Below, piece after piece: positions 15,547 to 26,108 of a stretch of DNA of 64,000 bases (position 1 is the stretch's first letter; the number at the start of each line of letters is the position of its first letter). The stretch lies in contig NZ_VTFT01000001.1 in assembly GCF_008244685.1 (NCBI RefSeq), forward strand, positions 1,405,248 to 1,469,247, read 5' to 3'. The notes under the pieces were generated by a model, which searched no databases, had not been told where the DNA came from, and saw nothing but the letters and a program-made list of their open reading frames with translations. Position numbers and translations under genes: made by a program. Source of the stretch: Luteimonas viscosa. GTDB lineage: Bacteria > Pseudomonadota > Gammaproteobacteria > Xanthomonadales > Xanthomonadaceae.

Positions 15547-17439
15547 TCACGGCGACTCCGCCTGCACCCGGATCTCGTGCGCCCGCAGCAGGATCTCCGG
15601 CGGGCCGGTTTCCTCCGGCGTGGCGAAGATGCCGGCCCGCCGCAGCCAGTCGCCGGGCGCCTTCGCCGACGTCAGGGCGACCACGGGGATCGACAGCACC
15701 AGCCCCGCGATCACCGGCGACATCCAGGCCGCCAGTCCCGGCGAGACCAGGTAGGCCGCCACGCCCGCGCCCACGCCGAACAGCGTCAGCCCGCCATAGC
15801 GCGCCACCAGCGCCGACAGCGGCAGCGTGCCGTCGTCGCGGCGCTGCGCGTCCCAGCCCGAATCCTTGCCCGACAGCACCTCGGCCACCCCGCGCGACTG
15901 CAGGTACATCGTGACCGGCGCCATCAGCGCGGCCAGCACCGTCTCGAGCAGCAGTCCGGCGGCCAGCCGCGCCGTCCCGCCGCAGGCGCGGCGCGTGGCG
16001 CGGTCGCGCAGCGTCGCCACGAAACCGAGCAGCTTGGGCGCGAACAGCAGCGCCATGGTCAGTGCGAACACCCACAGGAAGCGTTCCGGATCGGCGTCGC
16101 GCCAGTACGCCAGCGGCGAATAACCGCCGTCGCCGCCGCCGATTCCGGCGGCCTCGAGCGGGATCGACAGGCCCACCAGCATCAGCATCGCCCACATCGG
16201 CGCGGTGAAGTAGTGGCCGATGCCGATCAGCAGGTGCACGCGGCTGACCCAGTGCAGGCCGCGCGCCGGCAGCACCACCGAGTGCTGCAGGTTGCCCTGG
16301 CACCAGCGACGGTCGCGCACCAGCATGTCGGTCAGCGACGGCGGTCCTTCCTCGTAGCTTCCGCCCAGACCCGGCTCCATGTGCAGCGCCCAGCCGCCGC
16401 GGCGCATCAGCGCCGCCTCGACGAAATCGTGGCTGAGCACGGTGCCGCCGAACGGTTCGCGTCCGCGCAGTTCCGGCAAGCCCGCGAACCCGGCGAACGC
16501 CCGGGTGCGGATCATCGCGTTGTGTCCCCAGTAGTTGCTTTCCGCGCCGTGCCACCATGCCACCCCGTGCGCGACCACCGGTCCATAGACGCGACCGGAG
16601 AACTGCTGCATGCGCGCGAACACGGTGGCGCCGTTGACCACCAGCGGCAGGGTCTGGATCAGCGCGACGTCGGCATGGCGCTCCATCGCGGCCGCCAGGC
16701 GCACGATGGTGGCGCCGCTCATCAGGCTGTCGGCGTCCAGGATCAGCATGTGCGCGAACCCGCCGCCGAAGCGGCGCACCCAGCCGGCGATGTTGCCGGC
16801 CTTGCGCTCGCTGTTGTCCTCGCGGCGCCGGTAGTACAGGCCGATGCCCGCGCCCAGCCGCCGGCGGAGGTCGAGGAATGCGCGTTCCTCTTCCGCGGCG
16901 ATCTCCGGCCGGCGCGTGTCGCTGAGGATGAAGCAGTCGAAGTGCGCGGCCCGGCCGGTGGCCGCCACAGATTCCAGGATCGCCTGTACGCCGGCCAGGG
17001 TGCGCCGCGGGTCCTCGTTGTAGACCGGCACCAGCAGCGCGGTGCGGGTGGCCAGTTCCGGCAATGGCCCCTCGTTCGCCAGGCCCAGTCGCAGCGGCCG
17101 ACGCGCGACGACGCGCGCGAATCCCGGCAGCGCGCCCATGAACGAGAACGCGATCCACGCGAACAACAGCACGAACAGCACCAGCAGCACGCCCTCGAGG
17201 ATCTCGATGCCGTCGCCGCGCATCAGCCACCACATCTGGTACGCGGCGAGCGCGGTCAACGCCGCGGTGCCGCCGAACACGAAGGCGCGTCGCAACCCGA
17301 TCGACGCCGGCGTGCTCGGCAGGCGCGCGTTGGCCAGCCGGCCGGCATGCAGATCCTGTACCGGCATCGCCAGCGGTGCCTCGGGCGGAACCCAGGGGGC
17401 GTCGGCAAGATCGGCAGGCGCAACGGTCGCGGCGTCCAT
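15547..17439 (-). CDS. opgH: OpgH, glucans biosynthesis glucosyltransferase
   Basis: This 630-residue inner-membrane glycosyltransferase family 2 enzyme uses UDP-glucose to build the beta-1,2-glucan backbone of osmoregulated periplasmic glucans. Membrane helices flank a cytoplasmic catalytic domain (about 130-360) with LVPVYNEDP, the LDADSLMSG acidic motif, the [11 protein letters not shown] acceptor Asp, and the RRWCQGN (QxxRW-type) motif. Five or more helices follow. It begins two bases after the opgG stop. An in-frame GTG at 17454 is an alternative start that would overlap opgG. Operon order opgG-opgH is the standard one. Confidence 0.95.
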   Translation of the reverse strand: MDAATVAPADLADAPWVPPEAPLAMPVQDLHAGRLANARLPSTPASIGLRRAFVFGGTAALTALAAYQMWWLMRGDGIEILEGVLLVLFVLLFAWIAFSFMGALPGFARVVARRPLRLGLANEGPLPELATRTALLVPVYNEDPRRTLAGVQAILESVAATGRAAHFDCFILSDTRRPEIAAEEERAFLDLRRRLGAGIGLYYRRREDNSERKAGNIAGWVRRFGGGFAHMLILDADSLMSGATIVRLAAAMERHADVALIQTLPLVVNGATVFARMQQFSGRVYGPVVAHGVAWWHGAESNYWGHNAMIRTRAFAGFAGLPELRGREPFGGTVLSHDFVEAALMRRGGWALHMEPGLGGSYEEGPPSLTDMLVRDRRWCQGNLQHSVVLPARGLHWVSRVHLLIGIGHYFTAPMWAMLMLVGLSIPLEAAGIGGGDGGYSPLAYWRDADPERFLWVFALTMALLFAPKLLGFVATLRDRATRRACGGTARLAAGLLLETVLAALMAPVTMYLQSRGVAEVLSGKDSGWDAQRRDDGTLPLSALVARYGGLTLFGVGAGVAAYLVSPGLAAWMSPVIAGLVLSIPVVALTSAKAPGDWLRRAGIFATPEETGPPEILLRAHEIRVQAESP

Positions 17440-17441
17440 GG

Positions 17442-18977
17442 TCACGCCGGCCACCGCGACAGCCAGGTTTCCGAGAGTGGCTCACCGGACGCATCGAGCA
17501 GGCGCGCGCGCAGTTCCACCTCGGCCGTCCCCGCCGGCATCAGTTCGAAGCTCATGCGCCAGCGACCGGTGGCCGCGACGCGGTAGGCCACCGGATTGCG
17601 CAACTCGCCGGCCGAAGCGGACGCCTCGACCCGCGGCGCCGCGTCCGCGGCCAGCGTGGCCAGGCGTCCGCCGTCGAAATCGACAACGAACAGCCTCGGC
17701 CGCGCGCCCTCGCCATCGCCTTCGCCGGTGCGGGTGGCCACCACCCGCGCCAGTTGCGGCAGCCAGGCGTGGTCGCGGCCCCAGTGCAGGCGGTAGCGGA
17801 AGCGGTGCTCGCGCCCTGCCGCGAGCGGCGCCCGCGGCCGCCAGAAGGCGACGATGTTGTCGGCGAATTCGTTGCCGGTCGGCAGTTCGACCAGGTGCAC
17901 CTCGCCCGCACCCCAGTCGCCCAGTGGTTCGACCCAGGCGTCCGGCCGGCGCTCGTACGAGCCTTCCGCGTCCTGGAACTGCTCGAAATCGCGCTTGCGC
18001 TGCATCAGGCCGAAGCCGCGCGGATGCTCGTCCTGGAAACCGCTGTGCGAAACCCCCGGCGGATTGCGCAGTGGCCGCCAGGCCTGTTCACCGGCGCCGT
18101 TGAACAGCGCCAGGCCATCGGAGTCGTGCACCGCGGGGCGGAAGTCGTCGACCCCGACCCGGTCGCCGGGGTCGAACTCGAACATGCTCGTCAGCGGCGC
18201 GATCCCGGCATTGCGCAGTTCCACCCGCGGATAGAGCCGCGCGTCCACGTCGATCAGGGTTTCCTCGCCCGCTGGGCGGATCGCGAAGCGGTAGGCACCG
18301 GCCACGCTCGGGCTGTCGAGCAGCGCGTGCACGACCATGCTGTCGGCGCCCACCGCAGGCACTTCCAGCCAGAACGCGCGGAACAGCGGGAACTCCTCCG
18401 GTCCCGGGTCGCCGCTGCCCAGCGCCAGCCCGCGCGCGGACAGGCCATACACCAGGCCGCGCGCCACCGCGCGGAAATAGCTGGCGCCGAGGAACACGCA
18501 CAGCTCGTCGAAGTACTCGTCGCTGTTGACGGGCGCATGCAGGCGGAAGCCGGCATGGCCGAGCGCGGGATCGTCGGGCGGCTGCACCTGCGGCCCGAAG
18601 TCGAAGCGGTCGCGGCGATACGGAAGCGGGGTCGCGCGGCCATCCCCGACCAGATGCAGGTCGACCCGGTCCTTGAACAGGAACCCGCGATGGAACAGCT
18701 GCGCCTGGAACGGCGCGCCGGTGTCGCGCCACAGCGCGCGTTCGGGCCGGAAGCGGTAGTCGCGGAACTGGTCGTAGTCGATCGTGTCCAGCGGCGGCGG
18801 CAGCGTGCGCACGGGCGGCGCGTAGGCCCGCGCGGCCGATGCGCGTGCCAGCGAGGGCACGGTGTCGTCGTCGAAAAGGCCGCCGCCCGCGGCGCCGCGC
18901 GCGGCGGCGGACAGGCCAGGCAGGGCCAGCAGCAGCGGCATCGATGCACCGGCCGCGATCAGTTGTCGGCGTCGCAA
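17442..18977 (-). CDS. opgG: OpgG/OpgD family periplasmic glucan biosynthesis protein
   Basis: This 511-residue exported protein has a twin-arginine-like signal ([20 protein letters not shown]) followed by the MdoG/MdoD beta-sandwich. Recognisable stretches include [16 protein letters not shown] and [13 protein letters not shown] near the start, and [21 protein letters not shown] at about 345-366. The protein shapes or branches glucans made by OpgH. The Tat-type signal is more typical of OpgD than E. coli OpgG, so the paralog name is uncertain. The start is a TTG, supported by AAGAGG five bases upstream and by the signal peptide beginning exactly there. Confidence 0.9.
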   Translation of the reverse strand: MRRRQLIAAGASMPLLLALPGLSAAARGAAGGGLFDDDTVPSLARASAARAYAPPVRTLPPPLDTIDYDQFRDYRFRPERALWRDTGAPFQAQLFHRGFLFKDRVDLHLVGDGRATPLPYRRDRFDFGPQVQPPDDPALGHAGFRLHAPVNSDEYFDELCVFLGASYFRAVARGLVYGLSARGLALGSGDPGPEEFPLFRAFWLEVPAVGADSMVVHALLDSPSVAGAYRFAIRPAGEETLIDVDARLYPRVELRNAGIAPLTSMFEFDPGDRVGVDDFRPAVHDSDGLALFNGAGEQAWRPLRNPPGVSHSGFQDEHPRGFGLMQRKRDFEQFQDAEGSYERRPDAWVEPLGDWGAGEVHLVELPTGNEFADNIVAFWRPRAPLAAGREHRFRYRLHWGRDHAWLPQLARVVATRTGEGDGEGARPRLFVVDFDGGRLATLAADAAPRVEASASAGELRNPVAYRVAATGRWRMSFELMPAGTAEVELRARLLDASGEPLSETWLSRWPA

Positions 18978-19059
18978 GGCAACCTCTTGGGGGGCGATAA
19001 CCCGCCATCATTAGACGGGCCGACGCTTAACGGAACGTCAAGGCGACGTCAGCATACCC

Positions 19060-21105
19060 TCAGCCGGCCATTCCGGAATGCCGCAGCAGGGCATCGATCC
19101 GCGGCGCGCGTCCGCGGAACGCATGGAAGTTCTCGGCGGCGCTGCGCACGCCGCCGCGCGCGAGCACTTCGTGGCGGAAGCGCGCGCCGGTTTCGGCGAT
19201 CCTGTCGGGCGCTTCCTCGAACGCGGCGTAGGCGTCCGCACTCAGCACCTCGGCCCACTTGTAGCTGTAGTAGCCGGCGGCGTAGCCGCCGGAGAAGACA
19301 TGACCGAACTGGTGCTGGAACCGGTTCCACGCCGGCGGCACGTTGACCGCCACCTCGCGGCGCACCGCGTCGACCAGTTGCTGCACCGAATCGCGCGCCG
19401 GATCGAAGCCTTCGTGCAGCGCCATGTCGAACAGCGCGAATTCCAGCTGGCGCACGGTGGCCATGCCGCTCTGGAAGTTCTTCGCCGCCACCATGCGGTC
19501 GAACAGCGCGCGTGGCAGCGGCTCGCCGGTCTCGACGTGCGCGGTCATCGCCTCGACGCGCTCCCACTCCCAGCAGAAGTTCTCCATGAACTGGCTGGGC
19601 AGCTCCACCGCGTCCCATTCCACGCCGTTGATGCCGGCCACGCCCAGCTCGCCCACGCGGGTGAGCAGCTGGTGCATGCCATGGCCCATCTCGTGGAACA
19701 GCGTGGTCACGTCGGCATGACTGAAGGTCGCGGGCCTGCCGTCGGCGCCGCGGCCGAAGTTGCAGACCAGGTGCACGATCGGCGTCTGCACGGCAACTGC
19801 CTGCGCCTGCGTGCCGCGGTCGCGCCGGTTGCGGCAGTCGTCCATCCAGGCGCCACCGCGCTTGCCCTCGCGCGCGTACAGGTCGAGGTAGAACTGGCCG
19901 ACGAGCGCGCCGTCGGCATCGACCAGCCGGTAGAAGCGCACGTCCTCGTGCCAGACCGGCGCGCTGTCCGGCTCCACGCGCAAGCCGTAGAGGTCGTGGA
20001 CCAGACCGAACAGGCCGTCCAGCACCTTCGGCTCGGTGAAGTACTGCTTCACCTCCTGCGCGGAGAAGCTGTAGCGCGACTGCTTGAGCTTCTCGCTGGC
20101 GTACGCGAGGTCCCAGGCCTCGAGCGAGCCGAGATCCAGCTCCGCCTTCGCGAACGCTTCCAGTTCGGCGCGGTCGCGCTGCGCATGGGGCCTGGCGCGC
20201 GCGGCGAGATCGCGCAGGAAGCCCAGCACCTCGCCCGGCGTGTCGGCCATCTTGGTGGCGAGCGAGTACCCGGCATAGCTGCCGAAGCCCAGCAGTGCGG
20301 CAAGTTCGGCGCGCAGCGCTAGGATCTGGTCGATCAGGGCGCTGTTGTCGAGCGCGGGATCGTCGCCGAGCTCCGAGGCGCGCACCGCATTGGCGCGGTA
20401 CAGGGTGGCGCGCAGCTCGCGATCGTCGGCGTAGGCCAGCACCGGCAGGTAGACCGGCATCTGCAGCCCCAGCTTCCAGCCCGGCTTGCCGTCCTTCTCC
20501 GCCGCCGCGCGGCAGGTGGCGACCACGTCGGCCGGGAGGCCGGACAGGCGCGATGCGTCCTCGATGTACAGCGCCCAGGCGTCGGTGGCATCGAGCACGT
20601 TCTGCGAGAACTTCGCCGATGCCGCCGACAGCGCTTCGCGGATCTCGCCGTAGCGCGCCTTCTGCGCATCGGGCAGCTCCGCGCCGCCGAGGCGGAAGTC
20701 GCGCAGCGCGTTCTCCACCACCTTGCGCCGCGCCTCGTCGCAGCCTGCGAATCCAGGCGCGTCGGCCAGCCTGCGGTACTGCGCGAACAACGCGAGGTTC
20801 TGGCCCAGCGAGCTCCAGAAGCGCGTGACCGCCGGCAGTGTCTCGTTGTAGACCGCGCGCAGTTCCGGCGTGTTGACCACCGCCTCGAGGTGTCCCACCT
20901 GGCCCCAGGCCCGGGCCAAGCGCTCGGTGGCGTCGTCCAGCGGCACCACGAAGCTGTCCCAGGTGACCGGCGAGACAGTCTCGGCCTCGCGCACGGCAGT
21001 CTCCGCACGGGACAGCAGCTCCGCGATCGCGGGCGCGACGTGTTCGGGACGGATCGCGTCGAAGCGCGGCGGGCCGGAGAAGTCGAGCAGCGGGTTCGGC
21101 GACAT
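19060..21105 (-). CDS. prlC: Oligopeptidase A (M3 family metallopeptidase)
   Basis: This 681-residue cytoplasmic zinc oligopeptidase degrades peptides, including cleaved signal peptides. The zinc motif HEMGH is followed by the downstream Glu-containing helix (ELPSQFMENFCWEWE), and the C-terminal FGHVFSGGYAAGYYSYKWAE substrate-loop motif is intact. Length matches OpdA/PrlC (680). The start MSPNPLLDFSGPPRFDAIRPEHV matches the conserved family N-terminus. The much longer upstream extension is not coding-like. It lies upstream of opgG on the same strand with an 82-bp gap. Confidence 0.95.
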   Translation of the reverse strand: MSPNPLLDFSGPPRFDAIRPEHVAPAIAELLSRAETAVREAETVSPVTWDSFVVPLDDATERLARAWGQVGHLEAVVNTPELRAVYNETLPAVTRFWSSLGQNLALFAQYRRLADAPGFAGCDEARRKVVENALRDFRLGGAELPDAQKARYGEIREALSAASAKFSQNVLDATDAWALYIEDASRLSGLPADVVATCRAAAEKDGKPGWKLGLQMPVYLPVLAYADDRELRATLYRANAVRASELGDDPALDNSALIDQILALRAELAALLGFGSYAGYSLATKMADTPGEVLGFLRDLAARARPHAQRDRAELEAFAKAELDLGSLEAWDLAYASEKLKQSRYSFSAQEVKQYFTEPKVLDGLFGLVHDLYGLRVEPDSAPVWHEDVRFYRLVDADGALVGQFYLDLYAREGKRGGAWMDDCRNRRDRGTQAQAVAVQTPIVHLVCNFGRGADGRPATFSHADVTTLFHEMGHGMHQLLTRVGELGVAGINGVEWDAVELPSQFMENFCWEWERVEAMTAHVETGEPLPRALFDRMVAAKNFQSGMATVRQLEFALFDMALHEGFDPARDSVQQLVDAVRREVAVNVPPAWNRFQHQFGHVFSGGYAAGYYSYKWAEVLSADAYAAFEEAPDRIAETGARFRHEVLARGGVRSAAENFHAFRGRAPRIDALLRHSGMAG

Positions 21106-21331
21106 GGAATGGGGTCCGGGTTCGGCAGGGGTGGAAGGGAAGTGGGTGCCCGCGCGGTTCGGATCAAGCATGCCATGCGTTGCAGCCGCGCCGCGTCGCG
21201 GGCCGCGCATGCCACCGCGGCCGGGACGCGCATCGACCGCCGGTCGTCTTCCCGCGTCTGCGCCCCCGCGGGTGCGTCCGCGCGGGTGCGCTGCGGTACC
21301 GTAGCGCCACCGCCCGCACCGGAGCACAGGC

Positions 21332-22225
21332 ATGGCCCGACTCACCGCGAAGGATTTCCATCCCGAGCTGCTGGAGCTGTACGACTTCTACGTGCACGGC
21401 CGTATCTCGCGCCGGGATTTCCTCGACCGCGCGACGAAGTTCGCCGTGGGCGGCCTGACCGCGGCCACGATCCTGGCCTCGCTCAGCCCCGACTACGCGC
21501 TGGCGCAGCAGGTGCAGTTCACGGATCCGGACATCCTGGCCGAATACATCCGCTATCCCTCGCCCAACGGCCACGGCGAGGTACGCGGCTACCTGGTGCG
21601 CCCGGCCAAGGCCGAAGGCAAGCTGCCGGGCGTGGTGGTGGTGCACGAGAACCGCGGCCTCAACCCCTACATCGAGGACGTGGCGCGGCGGGTGGCCAAG
21701 GCCGGGTTCCTGGCGCTGGCGCCGGACGGGCTCAGTTCGGTCGGCGGTTACCCGGGCAACGACGTTCGGGGGCGCGAGCTGCAGCAGCAGGTCGATCCGG
21801 AAAAGCTGATGAACGATTTCTTCGCCGCGATCGAGTTCCTGATGCAGGACGAACGCGGCACCGGCAAGGTCGGCATCACCGGCTTCTGCTATGGCGGCGG
21901 CGTCTCGCATGCGGCGGCGGTCGCCTATCCCGAGCTGGCGGCGGCGGTGCCGTTCTACGGTCGCCAGGCGAAGCCCGAGGACGTACCGAAGATCAAGGCG
22001 CCCTTGCTGATCCACTTCGCCGAGACCGACGACAACGTCAACGCCACCTGGCCCGCGTACCAGGCGGCGCTCGAGGCCGCGGGTACGCGTTACGAGGCCC
22101 ACTTCTATCCCGGCACCTATCACGGCTTCCACAACGATTCGACGCCGCGCTACGACGAAGCGGCGGCGGCGCTGGCCTGGGAACGGACGCTCGACTGGTT
22201 CCGGCGCCACCTCGTCGAAGCGTGA
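21332..22225 (+). CDS. Secreted dienelactone-hydrolase-family protein
   Basis: This 297-residue alpha/beta hydrolase has a Tat-like export signal (SRRDFLDRATKFAVGG, about 26-41). The DLH core has the nucleophile in GFCYGGG (Cys186), an acidic residue at ETDDNV (Asp233/234) and the base in YHGFHND (His264), so the Cys-Asp-His triad is complete. The true substrate is unknown; many family members hydrolyse lactones or esters unrelated to chlorocatechol breakdown. GGAG lies upstream of the ATG. It is a single gene diverging from the oligopeptidase gene. Confidence 0.9.
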   Translation: MARLTAKDFHPELLELYDFYVHGRISRRDFLDRATKFAVGGLTAATILASLSPDYALAQQVQFTDPDILAEYIRYPSPNGHGEVRGYLVRPAKAEGKLPGVVVVHENRGLNPYIEDVARRVAKAGFLALAPDGLSSVGGYPGNDVRGRELQQQVDPEKLMNDFFAAIEFLMQDERGTGKVGITGFCYGGGVSHAAAVAYPELAAAVPFYGRQAKPEDVPKIKAPLLIHFAETDDNVNATWPAYQAALEAAGTRYEAHFYPGTYHGFHNDSTPRYDEAAAALAWERTLDWFRRHLVEA

Positions 22226-22264
22226 TCCCGCGCGGTTGAGCCGCCGGGAGCGCCACGGGCGGCA

Positions 22265-23848
22265 CTATTCCTCCGCCTGCGGTACGAACAGCAGATCGTG
22301 GTAGTCGTAGCTGAAGTCGGCCAGCGGCGAGACCGCCTTCATCGTGATCCGCGACACCCCGCCTTCCGCATCCAGCGCGAAGCTGACGTAGGCCGGTTCG
22401 ATGGAGCTGTCGTCCCAGCGGGTGCGGAAGGTGTCGTACTGCCAGTGCTCCAGGGTGCCGGCCATGCCCGGCGTCTGCAGGAAGTCGATGCGCAACCTGC
22501 GGGCGTCCCCGGTGATCGCGATCGGGCCGTACCAGGCATCGACGTAGCGGCCGGCATATCCGGCCAGGGGCAACGAGGGCCTCGAGGCCTTGCGCGCCTG
22601 CGCGCCGGTGGACGCCAGCGCGGCAAGCCCGCCTTCAAGGCGCGCCTGGTTCCACTGCCCGAACGCCGCCACCCAGTCGCGCGGCTCGAAGCCCAGGTAA
22701 TGGTCGAGCAGTTCCTGCCCCAGGCCGCGCAGCACGTCCACGTCCTCGGCATTGATCTGCAGGGCGATGCCGAGGTTGCGCTCGGGCACCAGCACCACGA
22801 AGGCGAGCACGCCGAACACGGCACCGCCGTGCTGCAGCACCTTCACGCCGCGATAGTCCTGTACGTTCCAGCCCAGCGCGTAGCCGGAGAACTGCGGCGT
22901 GATGGCGGCGATCGGCTCTGGATAAGGACGGATCGGCACGTGCACCTGCGGCGTCCACATCTCGCGCGCGGCGGCTTCGCTCCACAGGCGTCCGTCGCCG
23001 TCCGGGCGCGCGCCGAGCGCGAGCTGCACCTGCAGCCAGCGCGCGAAATCGTTCGCGCTCCACGACAGCCCGCCGGCCGGCGCGCCCACCTGCCCCAGCC
23101 CTTCGCGTTCCGGCAACAGCTGCTGTTCGCCCAGGCCACGCAGGCGCGGGTCGAGGCGTGCATGCGGCTGCGCGCGGTTGCGCGTCGCGAAGCGGTCGGC
23201 CTCGTCGCTGACGGCGGTGGCCATGCCCAGCGGCCGGAAGATGCGGTCGCGTACGAAACTCTCCCAGCTCTGCCCGCTCACCGCGGCCACCACCTCGCCG
23301 GCGACGATGTAGAGGATGTTGTCGTAGGCGTAGCCGCTGCGGAAACTCGTCGCCGGTTCGATGTGGCGCAGCGCGCGGACGATGTCGGCGCGGCTGCGCG
23401 AACTGCGCGGGATGAACAGCAGGTCGCCCGCGCCCAGGCCCAGGCCGCTGCGATGCACCAGCAGGTCGCGCACCGTCATTTCGCGCGTCACCCACGGATC
23501 GTGCATGCGGAACTCCGGCAGGTGGTCGATGACCCTGTCGTCCCAGCCCAGCCTGCCCTCGTCGGCCAGGATCGCCAGTGCCGCCGCGGTCACCGCCTTG
23601 CCGGTGGAGCCGGTGGGAAAGAGGGTGTCGGCGTCCACCGGCTCGGACGCGCCGAGCTGGCGCACGCCGTAGCCCTTCGCGTGCACGATCTGCCCATCCT
23701 CGACGATCGCGATCGCCATCCCGGGCACGTCGCGCGCGCGCATGGCCGCCTCGACCCGCGCATCGAAGCCGGCGGGCGGCGCGGCGACCGCGGGAGCGAC
23801 GATGCACGCCAGCACCAGCAGGAGAGTGTGGAACAGGGTCACGCGCAT
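22265..23848 (-). CDS. Exported S12-family serine hydrolase (beta-lactamase-like)
   Basis: This 527-residue protein has a signal peptide (MRVTLFHTLLLVLACIVAPAVA). The penicillin-binding/D-aminopeptidase fold has SxxK as STGK (Ser81-Lys84), the Y-x-N motif as YDN (175-177) and an HGG near the C-terminal end of the catalytic domain. A beta-rich C-terminal domain of about 100 residues follows (about 420-527). S12 enzymes include class C beta-lactamases, D,D-peptidases and D-stereospecific aminopeptidases. It is the last gene of the TonB receptor-dgcN-transporter operon, so a D-amino-acid peptide substrate is more likely than an antibiotic. GAGGAG lies eight bases upstream of the start. Confidence 0.9.
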   Translation of the reverse strand: MRVTLFHTLLLVLACIVAPAVAAPPAGFDARVEAAMRARDVPGMAIAIVEDGQIVHAKGYGVRQLGASEPVDADTLFPTGSTGKAVTAAALAILADEGRLGWDDRVIDHLPEFRMHDPWVTREMTVRDLLVHRSGLGLGAGDLLFIPRSSRSRADIVRALRHIEPATSFRSGYAYDNILYIVAGEVVAAVSGQSWESFVRDRIFRPLGMATAVSDEADRFATRNRAQPHARLDPRLRGLGEQQLLPEREGLGQVGAPAGGLSWSANDFARWLQVQLALGARPDGDGRLWSEAAAREMWTPQVHVPIRPYPEPIAAITPQFSGYALGWNVQDYRGVKVLQHGGAVFGVLAFVVLVPERNLGIALQINAEDVDVLRGLGQELLDHYLGFEPRDWVAAFGQWNQARLEGGLAALASTGAQARKASRPSLPLAGYAGRYVDAWYGPIAITGDARRLRIDFLQTPGMAGTLEHWQYDTFRTRWDDSSIEPAYVSFALDAEGGVSRITMKAVSPLADFSYDYHDLLFVPQAEE

Positions 23849-23871
23849 GCTTGCGTCTCCTCGGAAGTGGT

Positions 23872-24987
23872 TCATGCCCGCGCGCCCGGTTGCGCGCGCA
23901 TCCGCCACAGGTGCCAGCTGCCGAGCGTCAGCAGCGGCAGTACGTACACGAACAGGAACAGCCAGGCCAGCGCGCGGTAGCCGTGCGCGATCAGCGCGAC
24001 CAGGCCGTAGCGCTCGGCGATGAAGATCGAGCCGACCAGCAGCACCGCCGCGATGCCGAGACGCGCGCCACGCGGGAAGTCGCCGCGCGCCCGCTTCCGC
24101 CACGCCCCCGCGATGCGCTCGTTGACCGCATGCACGGCGCCGACGCCGCTTTCGAGCAGGGCCAGGAAGATCATCGCCTGGAAGCCGATGTGCAGCAGTG
24201 GCTGCTGCATGCGCCGCAGCATGTAGTCGGACGGCAGCGCTTCGCCGGCGATCTGCGGCATCCACGCCAGCATGCAGGCGAAGAACGCGATCGCCGGCGC
24301 GATCGCCAGCGGGCCGGCCAGCAACCCGGCGGCCACCGCATCGCGGCGCCGGGTGAAATGCCGCAGCATCGGCAGGATCGCGACCGCGCCGACGATGTTG
24401 TAGCAGGCGTAGGTCAGACCGCCCTGCGCCCAGCCGTCGAGGGGCTGCGGCGTGGACAGGCCCTGCAGGATGCGGTCGCCGAAGCTGGTGAACGCGAACG
24501 CGACGAACAGCACGTACATCGCGTACAGGAACACCGACGCCCAGCCGAACAGGCGCTCGACCGCGCGATTGCCGAAGGCCACGACCGCGCCGATGGCCGC
24601 CATCAACACCAGCGTGCCCGCCAGCGGCGGCCAGCCGGTCAGCGCGGCGACCACCGCGCCCGCGGCCGCGCCGAACACCGCCAGGATCAGCACCATGAAC
24701 ACGATGTAGGCCAGTTCGAATACCACCCAGCCCGGCCCGACGAGACGGCCGAAGAAACTGCGGTAGTCGTAGCTGCCGGTGGCGAAGGCGAACAAGAAGG
24801 TCAGCGCGCAGACCACGCTCCACACCATCATCGCCAGCGTCAGACCCAGCAGGCCGCCCTGCGCGCCGCCGGGCAGGAAGTATTCGGCCAGTTCACGGCC
24901 CGTGGCGTAGCCGCCGCCGATCACGAAGCCCTTGAACGCGAGGCCGGGCAGGATGAAGCGCTGGAACCGCGTCGGCACGGGGTTCAT
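23872..24987 (-). CDS. YkvI-family inner-membrane transporter-like protein
   Basis: This 371-residue protein has about ten hydrophobic helices. The beginning FILPGLAFKGFVIGGGYATGRELAEYF is the conserved opening of the YkvI group (an APC-superfamily-like fold), with an unwound first helix around GGGYATG. No substrate has been established for the family. It lies 18 bp after dgcN and 23 bp before the S12 hydrolase gene, so uptake of a D-amino acid or small peptide product is a reasonable inference. Length is normal. Confidence 0.8.
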   Translation of the reverse strand: MNPVPTRFQRFILPGLAFKGFVIGGGYATGRELAEYFLPGGAQGGLLGLTLAMMVWSVVCALTFLFAFATGSYDYRSFFGRLVGPGWVVFELAYIVFMVLILAVFGAAAGAVVAALTGWPPLAGTLVLMAAIGAVVAFGNRAVERLFGWASVFLYAMYVLFVAFAFTSFGDRILQGLSTPQPLDGWAQGGLTYACYNIVGAVAILPMLRHFTRRRDAVAAGLLAGPLAIAPAIAFFACMLAWMPQIAGEALPSDYMLRRMQQPLLHIGFQAMIFLALLESGVGAVHAVNERIAGAWRKRARGDFPRGARLGIAAVLLVGSIFIAERYGLVALIAHGYRALAWLFLFVYVLPLLTLGSWHLWRMRAQPGARA

Positions 24988-25005
24988 CGCCGCGTGCCCG
25001 TCAGC

Positions 25006-26046
25006 TCATGCCAGGCAGGCATCGACCAGCCGGTCGAACGCGGGCCCACCGCGCATCGGATCGGCGACCGGCAGGCCCAGGCGCGCAGCGGTGGCCTCGA
25101 TCGCCCGCTGGGCGGTCGCGGCGTCCAGCGCGCCGGTGTTGAGGCTCACGCCGGCGCAACGGATCGCGGGATTGGTGCGCGCGCCGAGCCGCAGCGCGAG
25201 ATCGATCGTGTCTTCCACCGACGGCAACGCGAAGTGCGGATGGCCGAGCATGCGCTCGCGGCCGTGCTCGTGGCAAACGACGATGACGTCGGGCTGGCTG
25301 CCGTGCAGCAGCGCCAGCGAGACCCCGGCGTAGGCCGGATGCGACAGCGAGCCCTGGCCCTCGATCACGTCCCAGTGCCCGGCATCGGCGTCGGGCGACA
25401 GCGTCTCCGCCGCGCCCGCGGCGAAATCCGCCACCACTGCGTCCATCGGCACACCGCCGCCCGCGATCAGGATCCCGGTCTGCCCGCTGGCGCGGAAATC
25501 CGCATCGATACCGCGCGATGCGAAGGCACGCGACAGCGACAGCGCGGTGTACTTCTTGCCCAGCGCGCAGTCGGTGCCGACCGTGAGCAGGCGCCGGCCC
25601 GAGCGCTTGCGACCGCTCGCGACCGGCAGGCCCACAGGCGGTTCGCGCACGTCGATCAGCCGCCTGCCATGCACCACCGCGGCATTGCGCAGCGGCTCGA
25701 TCTCGGCCAGCCGCGCATGCATGCCGCCGATCAGGTCCAGGCCGGCGTGCAGCGCATCCAGCAGCAGCGGGATCCAGTTCGCGGGGATCCGCCCGCCGGG
25801 ATTGGCGACGCCGATCACCATCGACCGCGCCCCGAGCATGCGCGCCTGCGGCGGCGACAGGAACGGCAGGCCGGTGGTGACCGTCGCCCCCTTGCAGGCG
25901 TACTCGCCGACGCAGCGCTCGCCGGCCCAGTCGCGCAGCCCGAACGCGGTCTTGGCGTAGCCCGGTTCGGTGACGTCGCCGAGGAACAGCAGGTACGGTT
26001 GCGGCAGCGGCTCGGCCTCGCGCAACGCGGGAACGGCATTGGGCAT
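25006..26046 (-). CDS. dgcN: DgcN-like D-glutamate N-acetyltransferase (DUF1611)
   Basis: This 346-residue protein matches the DUF1611 family. An N-terminal Rossmann-like part ends before about 140. A P-loop-like motif GTDCALGKKYTA (about residues 157-168), a GQTGILIAGGGVP loop and the HWDVIEGQGSLSHPAYAGVSLALLHGSQPD stretch follow, all typical of the family. DgcN was described in a D-glutamate pathway in which D-Glu is N-acetylated and then racemised by DgcA. A DgcA-like gene is present in this locus at 31.6-32.6 kb. It follows the TonB receptor gene after 62 bp. An in-frame ATG at 26079 is an alternative start. Confidence 0.82.
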   Translation of the reverse strand: MPNAVPALREAEPLPQPYLLFLGDVTEPGYAKTAFGLRDWAGERCVGEYACKGATVTTGLPFLSPPQARMLGARSMVIGVANPGGRIPANWIPLLLDALHAGLDLIGGMHARLAEIEPLRNAAVVHGRRLIDVREPPVGLPVASGRKRSGRRLLTVGTDCALGKKYTALSLSRAFASRGIDADFRASGQTGILIAGGGVPMDAVVADFAAGAAETLSPDADAGHWDVIEGQGSLSHPAYAGVSLALLHGSQPDVIVVCHEHGRERMLGHPHFALPSVEDTIDLALRLGARTNPAIRCAGVSLNTGALDAATAQRAIEATAARLGLPVADPMRGGPAFDRLVDACLA

Positions 26047-26108
26047 GCGGACTCGTCCGTGGCCTTGCGGTGGAGGCATGCCGTCCCGGCGGCGGGGCGG
26101 CACGCGGA

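Noticed and set aside
22265-23848. Antibiotic-resistance beta-lactamase call
   Set aside because: Sequence supports only the S12 family; locus context points to D-peptide metabolism, and resistance cannot be inferred.
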